NCBI RefSeq assembly: GCF_002910905.1 | Contig: NZ_NEUE01000306.1 | Location: 1 to 52,813, forward strand | Reading direction: 5' to 3' | Length of the DNA: 52,813 nt | Source of the DNA: Streptomyces sp. SM11 | GTDB lineage: Bacteria > Actinomycetota > Actinomycetes > Streptomycetales > Streptomycetaceae | Shown: positions 33,513 through 42,180 of the stretch, in pieces | Numbering within the stretch: position 1 is the first letter of the stretch | How the letters are laid out: each line of letters starts with the position of its first letter | Notes under the pieces: model-generated | The model's input: only the letters and a program-made list of their open reading frames with translations | The model's database searches: none | What the model was told of the DNA's origin: nothing | Translations under genes and position numbers: made by a program

Positions 33513-34397
33513 CTACCGGGAGACCGGTTCGCGGTCGTCCTCGGCGAACTGTTCCAGGAAGGGTTCCACCGCGGCCCGCCAGCCCTCCGGCTGGTCGTAG
33601 TGGACGAGGTGGCCCGCGTCCGCCACTTCCGCGTACTGGCCGCGGGGCAGGACCCGGACCATCTCCTGGGCCTCGGCGCGGCCCAGCTCCCCGTCGAGGC
33701 CGCGCAGCACCAGCGCGGGGCACCGGACCTGGGCCAGCTCCTCCCAGTGGGCGTCGAAGACCCAGGTGGCGCGGGAGCGGAGCATCTGGCGGCGGGAGAA
33801 GACGGGGCGCCAGCCGTCCTCCCGCTCGGCCATCACCTCGGCGTAGAACTCGCCGCGGGAGGGGTTCGGCCGCTCCACCCAGGGGTCGTCCTCGCCGAAC
33901 CACTTCCGTACGTCGGCGAGGGTGGCGAAGGGCAGCGGCCAGGAGTCGAACCAGTCGCTCCACTCGCGCTGGGAGGCCGCCCCGAGGGCGGAGGCCCGCA
34001 TGTCGCAGACGACGAGGGCGCGGACGAGGTCGGGGCGCTTGGCGGCGAGCTGCCAGCCTGTGAGCGCTCCCATGGCGTGGCCGACGACGGTGACGGGTCC
34101 GAGCCCGAGCTGTTCGATCGCGGCCTCGGCGTCGGAGACGTAGGCGTCACGGGTGTACGGGCCGTCGGCGGGCTTGTCGCTCCGGCCGTGGCCCCGTTGG
34201 TCGAGGCCGACCGCGCGGTGCCGCTCGGCGAGCCAGCGGGCGGTCGGGGCCCAGTGCGAGGCCCGGCCCATCAGCCCGTGCAGCAGTAAGACCCCGGGAG
34301 CGCCGTCCGCTTCCGCGCGCTCCTTGGGCGGGTCGGCGAACTCCCATGCCGCGAGGCGTACGCCGTCGGTTCCGGTCACATCGATGCGCTGCACCAT
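33513..34397 (-). CDS. Alpha/beta-hydrolase-fold protein with Ala in place of nucleophile Ser
   Basis: A 294-aa protein with a clear fold: LLLHGLMGRASHWAPTA (oxyanion HG), DQRGHGRSDKP, then the elbow VVGHAMGALTG, where G-x-S-x-G has Ala at the nucleophile. The acid (LRGLDGELG) and His (ADAGHLVHYDQPE) positions remain. The codon is GCC, so this is not a marginal reading. It is either a non-hydrolytic binding protein or uses another mechanism. A TATCGAA/TTCGATA inverted repeat lies about 54 bases upstream. Confidence 0.9.
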   Translation of the reverse strand: MVQRIDVTGTDGVRLAAWEFADPPKERAEADGAPGVLLLHGLMGRASHWAPTARWLAERHRAVGLDQRGHGRSDKPADGPYTRDAYVSDAEAAIEQLGLGPVTVVGHAMGALTGWQLAAKRPDLVRALVVCDMRASALGAASQREWSDWFDSWPLPFATLADVRKWFGEDDPWVERPNPSRGEFYAEVMAEREDGWRPVFSRRQMLRSRATWVFDAHWEELAQVRCPALVLRGLDGELGRAEAQEMVRVLPRGQYAEVADAGHLVHYDQPEGWRAAVEPFLEQFAEDDREPVSR

Positions 34398-34450
34398 AGT
34401 CCTGGCACCCCCTTCTGGTCCTCGATCACCGTGTGGCTACCCCGCCAGGC

Positions 34451-34470
34451 TATCGAACTATTATTCGATA
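34451..34470. promoter_or_regulatory. AT-rich inverted repeat, candidate operator
   Basis: TATCGAA-CTATTA-TTCGATA has perfect 7-bp arms. It stands out in a GC-rich genome and lies about 54 bases upstream of the hydrolase start. The binding protein is unknown. Confidence 0.6.
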
Positions 34471-34634
34471 ACAGGGTTCCGTCACCCAAGACCCCACGTT
34501 CGAGTGACACCCATCAAGGATTGGCGTCGGCCGGCCTGGGGAGATCTTCAGCGGGAGGCGGGCCGCTCGGGGACAGGGGCCCGCGGGAACTGACCTTGAG
34601 AGCTCGGGGCTCCAGGTCAGCACAGGGGAGGAAC

Positions 34635-34662
34635 GGCCCCGGCGCCTTCGGACGCCGGGGCC
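34635..34662. terminator. Strong intergenic hairpin
   Basis: GGCCCCGGCG (34635-34644) and CGCCGGGGCC (34653-34662) pair perfectly over an 8-base loop. It is not adjacent to the end of any recognised gene. Confidence 0.6.
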
Positions 34663-34996
34663 ACCCCCTGTCCGGGGACGACCCCCGGGGGGTGCCCCGA
34701 CAACGATGGCAGGCGACGCCGCGAACCGCCCCGCAGCGGCCGGGACCAGGGCATTCCGAAGCGCGACGGGCACCGTGCGGCGCGCGTGGTGGTACGACGG
34801 GCGCATTCCCTGCTCCCTCCCCGACCGTGCGGGCCATGGCCGGCCGACACCCTCAGGTCCTCTGCCTGGCCTCAGCCTGGCATGTGACGCGTCCGGCCGC
34901 TGCGATTCCGGACGGAAATCGGAAAGCGCACATCACGGTTGTGTTGCCGTGACCGGCACCGGGCCGGTTGCCGCCCGGCGCCGGGCGGCAACCGTG

Positions 34997-35689
34997 TCAG
35001 CGCTTGGCGACGAAGACGTGCGAGGCGACCTCGGAGTCGAGCTCGGCCGCTTCCCCGCTGGAGCCGACCAGCACCCCGCCGGGCGACTCGGTCACGCTGA
35101 CGACGGACCCGGGCTGCACCCCGGCTCTGCGCAGCGTGTACATCAGCTGGGCGTCGGTCTGGATCGGCTCCCCGATCCGCCGCACCACCACGGTCTTGCC
35201 CTCGGTGCCCGGGTCCAGGTCGGCCAGGCTCACCATGGAGGCGTCCAGGAACGGGTCGGCCTCGGCCTTCTCGCCCAGCTCCTCCAGGCCCGGGATGGGA
35301 TTCCCGTACGGCGACTCCGTCGGGTGGCGCAGCAGCTCCAGCACCCGCCGCTCCACCGCCTCGCTCATCACGTGCTCCCAGCGGCAGGCCTCGGCGTGGA
35401 CCTGCTCCCACTCCAGACCGATCACATCCACGAGCAGACACTCGGCGAGCCGGTGCTTGCGCATGACGCGGGTGGCGAGGCGGCGGCCCTCCTCGGTCAG
35501 CTCCAGGTGGCGGTCCCCCGCGACCTGGACCAGTCCGTCGCGCTCCATGCGGGCCACCGTCTGGCTGACGGTCGGACCGCTCTGGTCCAGCCGTTCAGCG
35601 ATGCGGGCGCGCATGGGGACCACGCCTTCCTCTTCCAGTTCGAGGATGGTGCGGAGATACATCTCCGTGGTGTCGATCAGTCCGGACAT
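34997..35689 (-). CDS. dmdR1: DtxR-family iron-dependent repressor DmdR1
   Basis: A 230-aa DtxR/IdeR-type regulator. It has an N-terminal HTH (VPMRARIAERLDQSGPTVSQTVARMERDGLVQ, cited in parts), metal-site residues in HRLAECLLVDVIGLEW and CRWEHVMSE, then a C-terminal SH3-like domain ending SHVFVAKR. It matches my memory of the Streptomyces DmdR1 almost throughout; with Fe(II) it represses siderophore genes. ATG at 35689. A DasR-type site lies in the divergent region, in line with the known DasR control of dmdR1. The opposite strand is open for 248 codons (see findings). Confidence 0.96.
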   Translation of the reverse strand: MSGLIDTTEMYLRTILELEEEGVVPMRARIAERLDQSGPTVSQTVARMERDGLVQVAGDRHLELTEEGRRLATRVMRKHRLAECLLVDVIGLEWEQVHAEACRWEHVMSEAVERRVLELLRHPTESPYGNPIPGLEELGEKAEADPFLDASMVSLADLDPGTEGKTVVVRRIGEPIQTDAQLMYTLRRAGVQPGSVVSVTESPGGVLVGSSGEAAELDSEVASHVFVAKR

Positions 35690-35834
35690 ACGTGCCCCTC
35701 GATGCTGTGACTAGAAAACGTCGTGCGATGGCCCTGCACCAATTCTGACGCATAGCGCCGACAACCGTGCCGCCTCAGTGCAAGACCCGGTGGAAGTGCG
35801 AACGGGCAGGGTCGAGGGGCGCTATTGACAGGCC

Positions 35835-35850
35835 ACTGGTCCAGACCGCA
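35835..35850. promoter_or_regulatory. dre-like DasR operator between dmdR1 and the SIS gene
   Basis: ACTGGTCCAGACCGCA matches 13 of 16 positions of the DasR consensus ACTGGTCTAGACCACT and has the GGTC/GACC symmetric core. It lies five bases after a TTGACA -35-like hexamer (35825-35830), so a bound repressor would block the plus-strand SIS promoter, and it is 146 bases upstream of dmdR1. Confidence 0.7.
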
Positions 35851-35936
35851 ACGTGATCGGCGGCACGGGCGTTCCCCGCCTGCCCGAAGCCCTCCCGCAC
35901 CACCCGTCCCGTCCCCCGCCGAAAGGGCTCTCCCCG

Positions 35937-36692
35937 ATGAGCGACAGCAAGCTGGCCGGTCAGTTCTTCGATGCGGCCATCGGCCTGCTGACGCGGGTGC
36001 GGGACGAGGAGTCGGACAGCATCGCCGCCGCCGGGAAGGCCGTCGCGGACACCGTCGAGTCGGGCGGCCGGCTCTTCGCCTTCGGCGCGGGCCACTCCTC
36101 GCTGGCCGCCCAGGACGTCGTCTACCGTGCGGGCGGCCTCGCGCTGATGAATCTGCTCACCGTGCCCGGTGCGGTCGGCGTGGACGTCATGCCCGCCACG
36201 CTCGGCTCGGCGCTGGAGCGGGTTGACGGGCTCGCCTCGGCCGTCCTGGACTCCAGCCCCGCCACCGCCGGGGACCTCCTGGTGATCGTCTCGCTGTCCG
36301 GGCGCAACGCCCTGCCGGTCGAGATGGCGCAGAACGCCCGCGCCCTCGGGCTGAAGGTCATCGGCCTCACCTCGGTCGCGTACGCGGAGAACACCCGCTC
36401 CCGGCACGCCTCGGGCGGCTTCCTGCGGGACCACTGCGACATCGTCCTCGACAGCAAGATCGCGATCGGCGACGCGGAGCTGACGGCCCCCGGCGTCGAG
36501 GCCCCCTTCGCCCCCGCCTCGACGGTGGTGACCAGCGCGATCATGCAGGCGATGCTGGCGGCCGCCGTCGAGCAGCTGGTGGCCCGGGGCGTCGAGCCGC
36601 CGATGCTGCGCTCGGGGAACGTCGACGGCGGCCACGAGTGGAACGGCCGGGTCATGACGGAGTACCGGGACCGGATCTTCTACCGCCACTGA
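35937..36692 (+). CDS. SIS-domain sugar-phosphate protein
   Basis: A 251-aa protein with the SIS fold. GGRLFAFGAGHSSLAAQDVVYRAGG gives the phosphosugar loop, and LLVIVSLSGRNALPVEMAQNARALG the second Ser-rich loop (both cited for position, about residues 42 and 116). It resembles the UPF0309-type SIS proteins beside dmdR1 in Streptomyces. It probably binds or isomerises an amino-sugar phosphate, which fits control by DasR, the GlcNAc-responsive regulator. ATG at 35937 follows GAAAGGG. Confidence 0.9.
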   Translation: MSDSKLAGQFFDAAIGLLTRVRDEESDSIAAAGKAVADTVESGGRLFAFGAGHSSLAAQDVVYRAGGLALMNLLTVPGAVGVDVMPATLGSALERVDGLASAVLDSSPATAGDLLVIVSLSGRNALPVEMAQNARALGLKVIGLTSVAYAENTRSRHASGGFLRDHCDIVLDSKIAIGDAELTAPGVEAPFAPASTVVTSAIMQAMLAAAVEQLVARGVEPPMLRSGNVDGGHEWNGRVMTEYRDRIFYRH

Positions 36693-36701
36693 GTCCGGGC
36701 T

Positions 36702-37844
36702 TCAGGTGGGGCACGCCGGGAGCACGACCCGGGCCGTCAGCCCGCCGCCGGGGTTGGCGCTCGCGCCGGCGTCCCCGCCGTGCGCCCGCGCCACCGACGC
36801 CACGATGGAGAGCCCGAGGCCCGCGCGCGGCGGAACGGCTCGAACAGCAGCGGCACGGTCGCCGGGTCCACCACGGGCCCGGTGTTGGCGACCTCCAGAC
36901 CCTCCGGCCCGACCCGGACCCGTACCGTCCCGCCGGGGTGGTTGTGGCGCAGCGCGTTGGCGACCAGGTTGTGCACGAGGTGGTCGAGCAGGACCGCGTC
37001 GCCCTCGACCGTCACCGGCCGGGCCGCCACCTCCACGGCGATGTCCCGTTCCGCCGCCTCGGCGGCCAGCGCCTCGGTGACGGTGGTGGTGGTCTCGTCC
37101 AGGGCGACCCGCTCCCGCCGCCGCAGGCCCTCGTCGGAGACCGCGAGGAGCAGCAGCACCTCGATGAGCCGCTCGCTGCTCGCGGCGGTGTCGATGAGCT
37201 TGTCCCGGATCCAGGCGACCTTCTCGGGCGGCGGGTCGTCGGCGAGCCCGATCTCGGCGGCGGCCCGCTGCAACGGCGAGCGGGGTACGCAGTTCGTGGG
37301 CGGCGTTGGCGGCGAACCGCTGCCGGGCTGCGACCAGTTCCTGGATCCGGTCGAGCATCCCGTCGAAGGTGTCGGCCAGCTCCTTCAGCTCGCCGGGCGG
37401 GGCCTTCAGCGCGAGGCGTTCGTGCAGGTTGGAGCCGGAGAGCCGGCGGGCGCGGGCCGTGATGACGCCGACCGGCCGCAGCACCCGGCCCGCCATCCAC
37501 CAGGCGAGGGCGACGGAGAGCGCGGAGTAGACGGCGAGGGAGACCCCGGAGACGGTCAGCAGCTGGCTGAGCGCGGCGTCCCCGGCGGCGGTGCCGACCT
37601 TCTGCGCGACCGCGATCTGGCCGGGTTCGAGTACCGCGGTCCGCGCCCAGTCCGACGACGGCAGAGTAGGGGTGGTGGCGGCGGAGTCCAGCCCGGGGGC
37701 GGGGACCGCCGGGGCGACGGCGGTGACGATGCTGGCGTACACGCCCTCGCTGACCAGCAGATAGACGATGGCCACGAGCAGGACGCCGGCCATGACCAGC
37801 AGTCCGCCGTACAGCGCGGCGAGACGGGTGCGCTCACTGTTCAC
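36702..37844 (-). pseudogene. Sensor histidine kinase with two frameshifts
   Basis: The GTG start at 37844 overlaps the response-regulator stop. The first frame encodes two membrane helices, a HAMP-like linker and the H-box AANAAHELRTPL. Near 37278 one extra base shifts the frame; the DHp/N-box part (HLVHNLVANALRHN) continues in another frame down to about 36824. There a second change returns to the first frame for GLGLSIVASVARAHGG and the stop at 36702. A one-base correction restores L-A-L-Q at the first site. The second seems to be a small deletion in the loop before the G2 box. Either a real pseudogene or sequence errors. Confidence 0.85.
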
Positions 37845-38383
37845 CGGGTGCTCCCGGTGCCCGCCGCGGGGCCGTCGGGGCTGCCGTCCCCGATGCGGTA
37901 GCCGGCGCCCGGGACCGTCTCGATCACCGGGGGCGCGCCGAGTTTGGCGCGGAGTTTGGAGAGGGTGACGCGGACCGCGTTGGTGCGGTAGCTGGTGTCC
38001 TGCTCCCACACCTCCTCGATCAGGTCGTCACCGCTGGCGACCGCGCCCTCGGCCCGCAGCAGGGTTTCCAGCACGGCGAACTCCTTGCGGGAGAGAGAAA
38101 GGAAACGACCGTCGCGGCAGACTTGGCGGCGGGCGGTGTCCAGCCGCAGTCCGGCCCGTTCCAGGACCGGCGGCAGGGCGGGGCGGGCGCGGCGGCCGAG
38201 GGCCAGGACCCGGGCGAGGAGTTCGTCGTACGCGAACGGCTTGGTCAGGTAGTCGTCGGCGCCGAGTCCGAGGCCGGCCACCCGGTCCCGTACCGTCCCC
38301 GCGGCGGTGAGCATCAGGATCCGGGTCAGCAGGCGCAGGGCGACGACCCGGCGGCACACCTCGTCGCCGTGCAGCCCCGGCAG
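37841..38383 (-). pseudogene. OmpR-family response regulator missing its receiver N-terminus
   Basis: Sequence similarity begins abruptly at LPGLHGDEVCRRV, just after where the phospho-accepting Asp should be, and runs through LMLTAAG and the Lys-containing DDYLTKPFAYDELLARV to a complete winged-helix output domain (LSRKEFAVLETLLR, RTNAVRVTLSKLRAKLG, ETVPGAGYRI). About 50 N-terminal residues, including the acidic pocket and Asp, are gone. Upstream, at 38384-38390, the DNA switches to an unrelated gene fragment read on the other strand. It is coupled to the broken kinase gene. Confidence 0.88.
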
Positions 38384-38389
38384 ATTACG

Positions 38390-38629
38390 GGTGGGATCGC
38401 GGTCAGGGCGACGACGGCCGGCCTGCTCCGCGTCCTGCGCGGCGAGGTCAGCAGCGGCAGCTGGCTGAACGCGGCGACCGGCCGCTACCCCTCCGTCGTC
38501 CTCGGCCATGTGTCGGCGGAGCGCCTGGGCATCACCGCCCCGGGCCGGCAGGTGTGGATCGACGACCGCTACTTCACCGTCGTCGGCATCCTCGCCCCGC
38601 TCCCCCTCGCCCCTGAGATCGAGCGTTCC
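38390..38629 (+). pseudogene. Internal fragment of an FtsX-type ABC permease (MacB periplasmic core)
   Basis: About 80 codons encode IAVRATTAGLLRVLRGEVSS, then ATGRYPSVVLGHVSAERLGI and VWIDDRYFTVVGILAPLPLA, a typical MacB_PCD/FtsX core strand set. Neither the membrane helices nor any start codon is present. It abuts the truncated response regulator on one side and is fused in frame to the next protein on the other. RR-HK pairs often lie next to FtsX transporters, so all three remnants probably derive from one operon reduced by deletion. Confidence 0.75.
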
Positions 38630-39547
38630 GACGCGTACGTCGCGGCCGGGCTGCTCCTGACGACCGCCGGCCTCGTCGGCGGGAACATCCGCTCGCTGCG
38701 CCGGGCACGCGGGGTGCGGCCCGGGGTGCTGCGCCGGGCGACGAGGCTCATGGAGGCCGCCGACGCGGTGGCGCGGGACCACCGCCGGGCCCTGGAGGCG
38801 GTGCGGACGGCCTGGGCTCCGCTGCACCAGGAGCTGGTGGACGGCGAGCTGGCCCGGATCCCGGTGAGCCGGATGCGGGGTCTGGCCGAGAAGCGGCCGC
38901 GGTCCCAGGAGTTGGAGGAGGGCGGCGTCCGCACGGTGCGGGACGTGCTCCACGCCGGAACGTGGGCCCTCGCGCAATTCCTGGGCATGGGACGGGACAT
39001 GGCCGAGTGGACGACGGCCGCGGCCCGGCGGACGGCGGACGCGGTGGGCCGGGAGGTGACCGTACGGTTCGACGCGCGCGGCCCCGAGCCGCGCACCACC
39101 GCGCTGCTCGCCGCACTGCGGGTCCTGGTGGACGCCGGTCCGGACGCGCGGGACGCCGGACGTGTGGGCGAGGAACTGGCCGCGCGGCTGGAGCCGCTAC
39201 TGGTCACCGCCGAACCCGCGGCCGGGGTCCGGGAGATGCTGCGGACGGGTCCGTACGAGCGCGACAACGTCCTGGCGGCGGTGACCGAGCTGCGCCTCGT
39301 GCTGGCCGAGGCCGAGCGGGAGGGCCTGGCGGAGCGGTTCGCCCAGGCCTCGGTCGACCTGCTGCGCGGCCCGGACGCCGACGCGGACGAGCCGGCCACC
39401 TGGGCGGACTTCGAGTCCCGGCCGACGGCTTACTACGCGGCGCTCGCGGAGGTCGTCGGGGACGCGGGCCACGAGAAGACCGCCCGCACGGCGGCCCGTA
39501 CCCCCGACGGGGCCGGCCTCACGGGCAGCCGCCGACGCCGCCGGTAA
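38630..39547 (+). pseudogene. Helix-hairpin-helix-like protein lacking its native start
   Basis: About 305 codons starting AAGLLLTTAGLVGG (membrane or helical), then LARIPVSRMRGLAEKRPRSQELEEGGVRTVRDVL (HhH-like) and a long helical region ending FESRPTAYYAALAEVVG and a basic tail. I suspect it is the N-terminal region of a larger SNF2-helicase-like protein, but that is from memory and weak. Upstream it is fused without a stop to the FtsX fragment, and no ribosome site is seen at the junction. It might still be translated from an internal start, such as ATG 38750. Confidence 0.6.
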
Positions 39548-39750
39548 GACCCCGTCGGGCCCGGCACACCCTTGCCGCCGTGGCCCGGCGGGTGGCCGGA
39601 AGCGCGCCGCACGCGAGGTGGGGGGGCCGGGCGTCGGGCCCGCCCCGTGCCCCAGCGGATGCCCGCCCAACGGCACCTCGCCCAACGGCGCCTCGCCCGG
39701 CGGCGGACCGCCCGCCGGCAGAACGCCGTCGCCCCGGCGGGTCCGGTCTT

Positions 39751-41187
39751 CTACGCCCCCGCCGTCACCTGGGCCAGGTCGACCGCTCCCGCGACCCGGG
39801 CCGCGACCGTCTCCGCGTATGCCGTGTCGGGGCGCTCGAAGGCGGCCCGGTTCGCCGCGCGGAGGAACGTCAGCGCGCCCAGCGTCCGGCCCCGGCTGCG
39901 GAGCACGGTGCACAGGGCGTGGGCCGCGTCCCCGGGCCAGCGGCACTCGGTCGCCCAGGCCGCCCCTCCGGAGCCCCCGGCGCCCCCGCTCGTCCGGACC
40001 GAGCCGGTGCGCTCGACGGCCTGGAGGGCCGGGTGCCCGGGGCCGTAGCGGACGGGGATCGAGCCGCCCGCGACCGGCAGACACGGGCCGGGCCCGTCCG
40101 AGGGGGTCGCGGCGGCACGCACCAGGCGCTCGCCCTCCGTTGGCCCGCCCGCCACCAGGTCGACCAGGACGTGGTCGGCGAATCCGGCGAGCGCGAAGTC
40201 CAGCAGGGAGGTCGCCGCCTCCATCGGGTCCTCGCACTCGGAGGCCGTACGGGCGGCCCGGTGGAGCTGGTTCGTCCGGAACCGCAGCCGGTCGGCCTCC
40301 TGCTCCGCGAGCCGGTCGGCGGTGACGTCCCGGAACAGCCAGCCCACCCCGAGCGGAACCGGCTCCTCCGTCAGCGGCGAGGCCAGCCGCAGGAATCCAC
40401 TGCGCCAGCACCGGCGGCGCTCGCCCTCCGCCGTCCGCAGGGTCACCCACAGGTCGGCCGGGGCGCTCGGGGCGCCCTCGGCGAGCACATGGTGCAGGGC
40501 CGCCTCCAGCTCCTCGACGCCCTGGATCACCAGCTCGCCGAACGGGCGGCCGAGGAGCATGGTGCGGCCGCCGCCGAGCGCACGGGAGGCGTAGGCGTTG
40601 ACGACCGTCGGGCGCAGGTCGACATCGACGAGGACCACCCCCCAGGACGCGTCCTCCAGCAGCGCCTCGCTCAGCGCGATGGCCCGCTCCAGGTCGATCC
40701 GGGCGTGCACCTCGGTGAACGCGCAGTAGACTCCGGCCGGCTTCCCGCCCGCGCCGCGCACCCCGGCGGACTGGGTCCGCACCAGCACCCGGCCGCCGTC
40801 CTTGCGCAGCAGCGCGAACTCGTGCACCTGCCGCCCCGGCGCGTCCATGGCGGACATGAGCCGCGCCCGCACCTCGTCCGCGTCGGCCCGGCGCACCGCC
40901 CAGCCCGCGAAACCGCTACGGCCCACGGCCTCGTCCGCCGACCAGCCGAGGACCCGTTCGGCCTCGCGGTTCCAGTGGGTGACCGTGCCGTCGGCGTCGA
41001 ACGCGCAGAGCGCCGCGTCCATGCCGTCGAGCAGCGCCGCCAGCAGCTCGGACCCGGGAGGCTCCCCAGTGATCCCGCCCTCGCCCGCCGGGGGCCCGGG
41101 GTCCGCGGAGCACCCCGGCGGCCCGCCGCCGGAATCCTCGTCCGGCCCGAGCTCGTCGGTGGTCCCGCTGCTCCTGGAAACACCCAC
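39751..41187 (-). CDS. PAS-PAS-GAF domain sensory protein
   Basis: A 478-aa protein. PAS 1 lies at about residues 50-165 (LLDGMDAALCAFDADGTVTHWNREAERVLGWS, DGGRVLVRTQSAGVRG; cited for position). A second PAS-like unit spans about 170-300 (WGVVLVDVDLRPTVVNAYASRALGG), and a GAF-like domain follows at about 310-470 (LLDFALAGFADHVLVDL to LGALTFLRA). There is no output kinase or phosphatase domain, so it may signal through a partner such as the RsbW-like ATPases. GTG at 41187 is preceded by a GGGGGG tract. Confidence 0.85.
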   Translation of the reverse strand: MGVSRSSGTTDELGPDEDSGGGPPGCSADPGPPAGEGGITGEPPGSELLAALLDGMDAALCAFDADGTVTHWNREAERVLGWSADEAVGRSGFAGWAVRRADADEVRARLMSAMDAPGRQVHEFALLRKDGGRVLVRTQSAGVRGAGGKPAGVYCAFTEVHARIDLERAIALSEALLEDASWGVVLVDVDLRPTVVNAYASRALGGGRTMLLGRPFGELVIQGVEELEAALHHVLAEGAPSAPADLWVTLRTAEGERRRCWRSGFLRLASPLTEEPVPLGVGWLFRDVTADRLAEQEADRLRFRTNQLHRAARTASECEDPMEAATSLLDFALAGFADHVLVDLVAGGPTEGERLVRAAATPSDGPGPCLPVAGGSIPVRYGPGHPALQAVERTGSVRTSGGAGGSGGAAWATECRWPGDAAHALCTVLRSRGRTLGALTFLRAANRAAFERPDTAYAETVAARVAGAVDLAQVTAGA

Positions 41188-41402
41188 TCCGCACCCCCCG
41201 CAGAACGTGTCGGCCGTTTTCCCACGCGTCGCCGCGTGTACTGCTGCACGTCAGACCATTCAACTCGAACGTGACCCAGCACACATCGACTTCGCCGAAA
41301 TCGTTTCTCCCACCGCTGGCTTCCCGCCGGCTGTCCGACGGCTTACCGATGGATTCGCGCCACGCCGCGAACGCGCCGCGACCGGCCCCGAGGACGCCCC
41401 CG

Positions 41403-42011
41403 GGCCTCTTCAACAACGTCGACCTGGTGCACGGACTGCGGCTGTCCCGGGCCGGAAGGCGGACCTGGCCGTCACCTCCGACCGGGGCCACGGCCGGCTG
41501 CGTATCCACCGCGGCGGACGCTCGTACGCCCTGGTCAGCCAACGCGACCGCACCTCGATCGCCCTGCTGGGGCTGCTCCCGACCCGGTCCGGCACCGTCA
41601 CGTACCGCAAGGTCCGGAGCCTCGACCTGCCCTCCGCGTTCCTGCTCCCCGAGCGGAACGGCGCCCGGTATCTCCTGGCCTGCGGCCAGGGCGACGACGC
41701 CTTCGCCGCGTACCGGCACGGGGCGGGCCGCCGGGACAGGGCCGTTCCCGTGTACGCGGGCGGCTTCCGGGCGACGGCGGCCCCGGCGACGCTGGACGGG
41801 TCCGGGGTCCCCGACGGCGCGGCGCGGCGCGGCGGTGCCGAACGGACCGCTCGGCAGCCGGTACCCGGGCGGCCCGCTCGTCGTCCAGGACGGCGACGCC
41901 ACCCCGGCGCAGGAGGGACGGGAGGCCACCGGCTTAACGTTCGTGGACCTGCGGAAGGTCCGGGGCGCGCTGGGCCTCACTCGTACCGGCGGGAAGGACG
42001 GCACCGAATAA
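41403..42011 (+). pseudogene. Beta-propeller phytase remnant with internal deletions and frameshifts
   Basis: Pieces of a Streptomyces 3-phytase appear in order but in two frames: GLFNNVDLVHGLRLS (41403), ADLAVTSDRGHGRLRIHR, GRSYALVSQRDRTSIALL, GTVTYRKVRSLDLPSAFLLP, RYLLACGQGDDAFAAYRH, GGFRATAAPATLDGSGVPDG and finally GPLVVQDGDATPA with FVDLRKVRGAL before the stop at 42009. Compared with the family, about 40 residues are missing after the DRGH block and about 100 after LPSAFLLP. No signal peptide or start is left. Dead gene. Confidence 0.8.
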
Positions 42012-42016
42012 ATCGC

Positions 42017-42046
42017 TTGAACCACGATCCGGGACGCTCCTAGGCT
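42017..42046 (+). promoter_or_regulatory. Strong HrdB/sigma70-type promoter
   Basis: TTGAAC (42017-42022), an 18-base spacer and TAGGCT (42041-42046) form the best consensus promoter in the window. Transcription would start near 42053, just before an AAAGGAGG ribosome site. Confidence 0.7.
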
Positions 42047-42078
42047 GTGGAGCACACAGGAAAGGAGGTGTTCCGGAA

Positions 42079-42117
42079 GTGATTTCTTCTCGGACTCGTG
42101 AGGTGACCGCGGGCTGA
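42079..42117 (+). CDS. 12-aa leader-like peptide
   Basis: GTG at 42079 is ten bases after AAAGGAGG and opens VISSRTREVTAG followed by TGA. Promoter and ribosome site are both strong, which is unusual for chance. The codons show no obvious amino-acid run that would indicate classical attenuation. Confidence 0.55.
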   Translation: MISSRTREVTAG

Positions 42118-42180
42118 CGCCCGTCGTCGCACTCTTTTGCAGTGCATGGCCGGACGCCGGCCAATCCCAAGCAGTCACCG

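Larger units (their letters stand above)
34398..34996. other. 599-bp gap with operator-like and terminator-like elements, no firm gene
   Basis: Only GC-rich shadow ORFs are seen. The left part (34400-34520) is unusually AT-rich and holds the hydrolase promoter and an inverted repeat. A strong hairpin at 34635-34662 implies that something is transcribed across 34470-34635, perhaps a small RNA. The right part, up to dmdR1, shows nothing recognisable. Confidence 0.5.
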
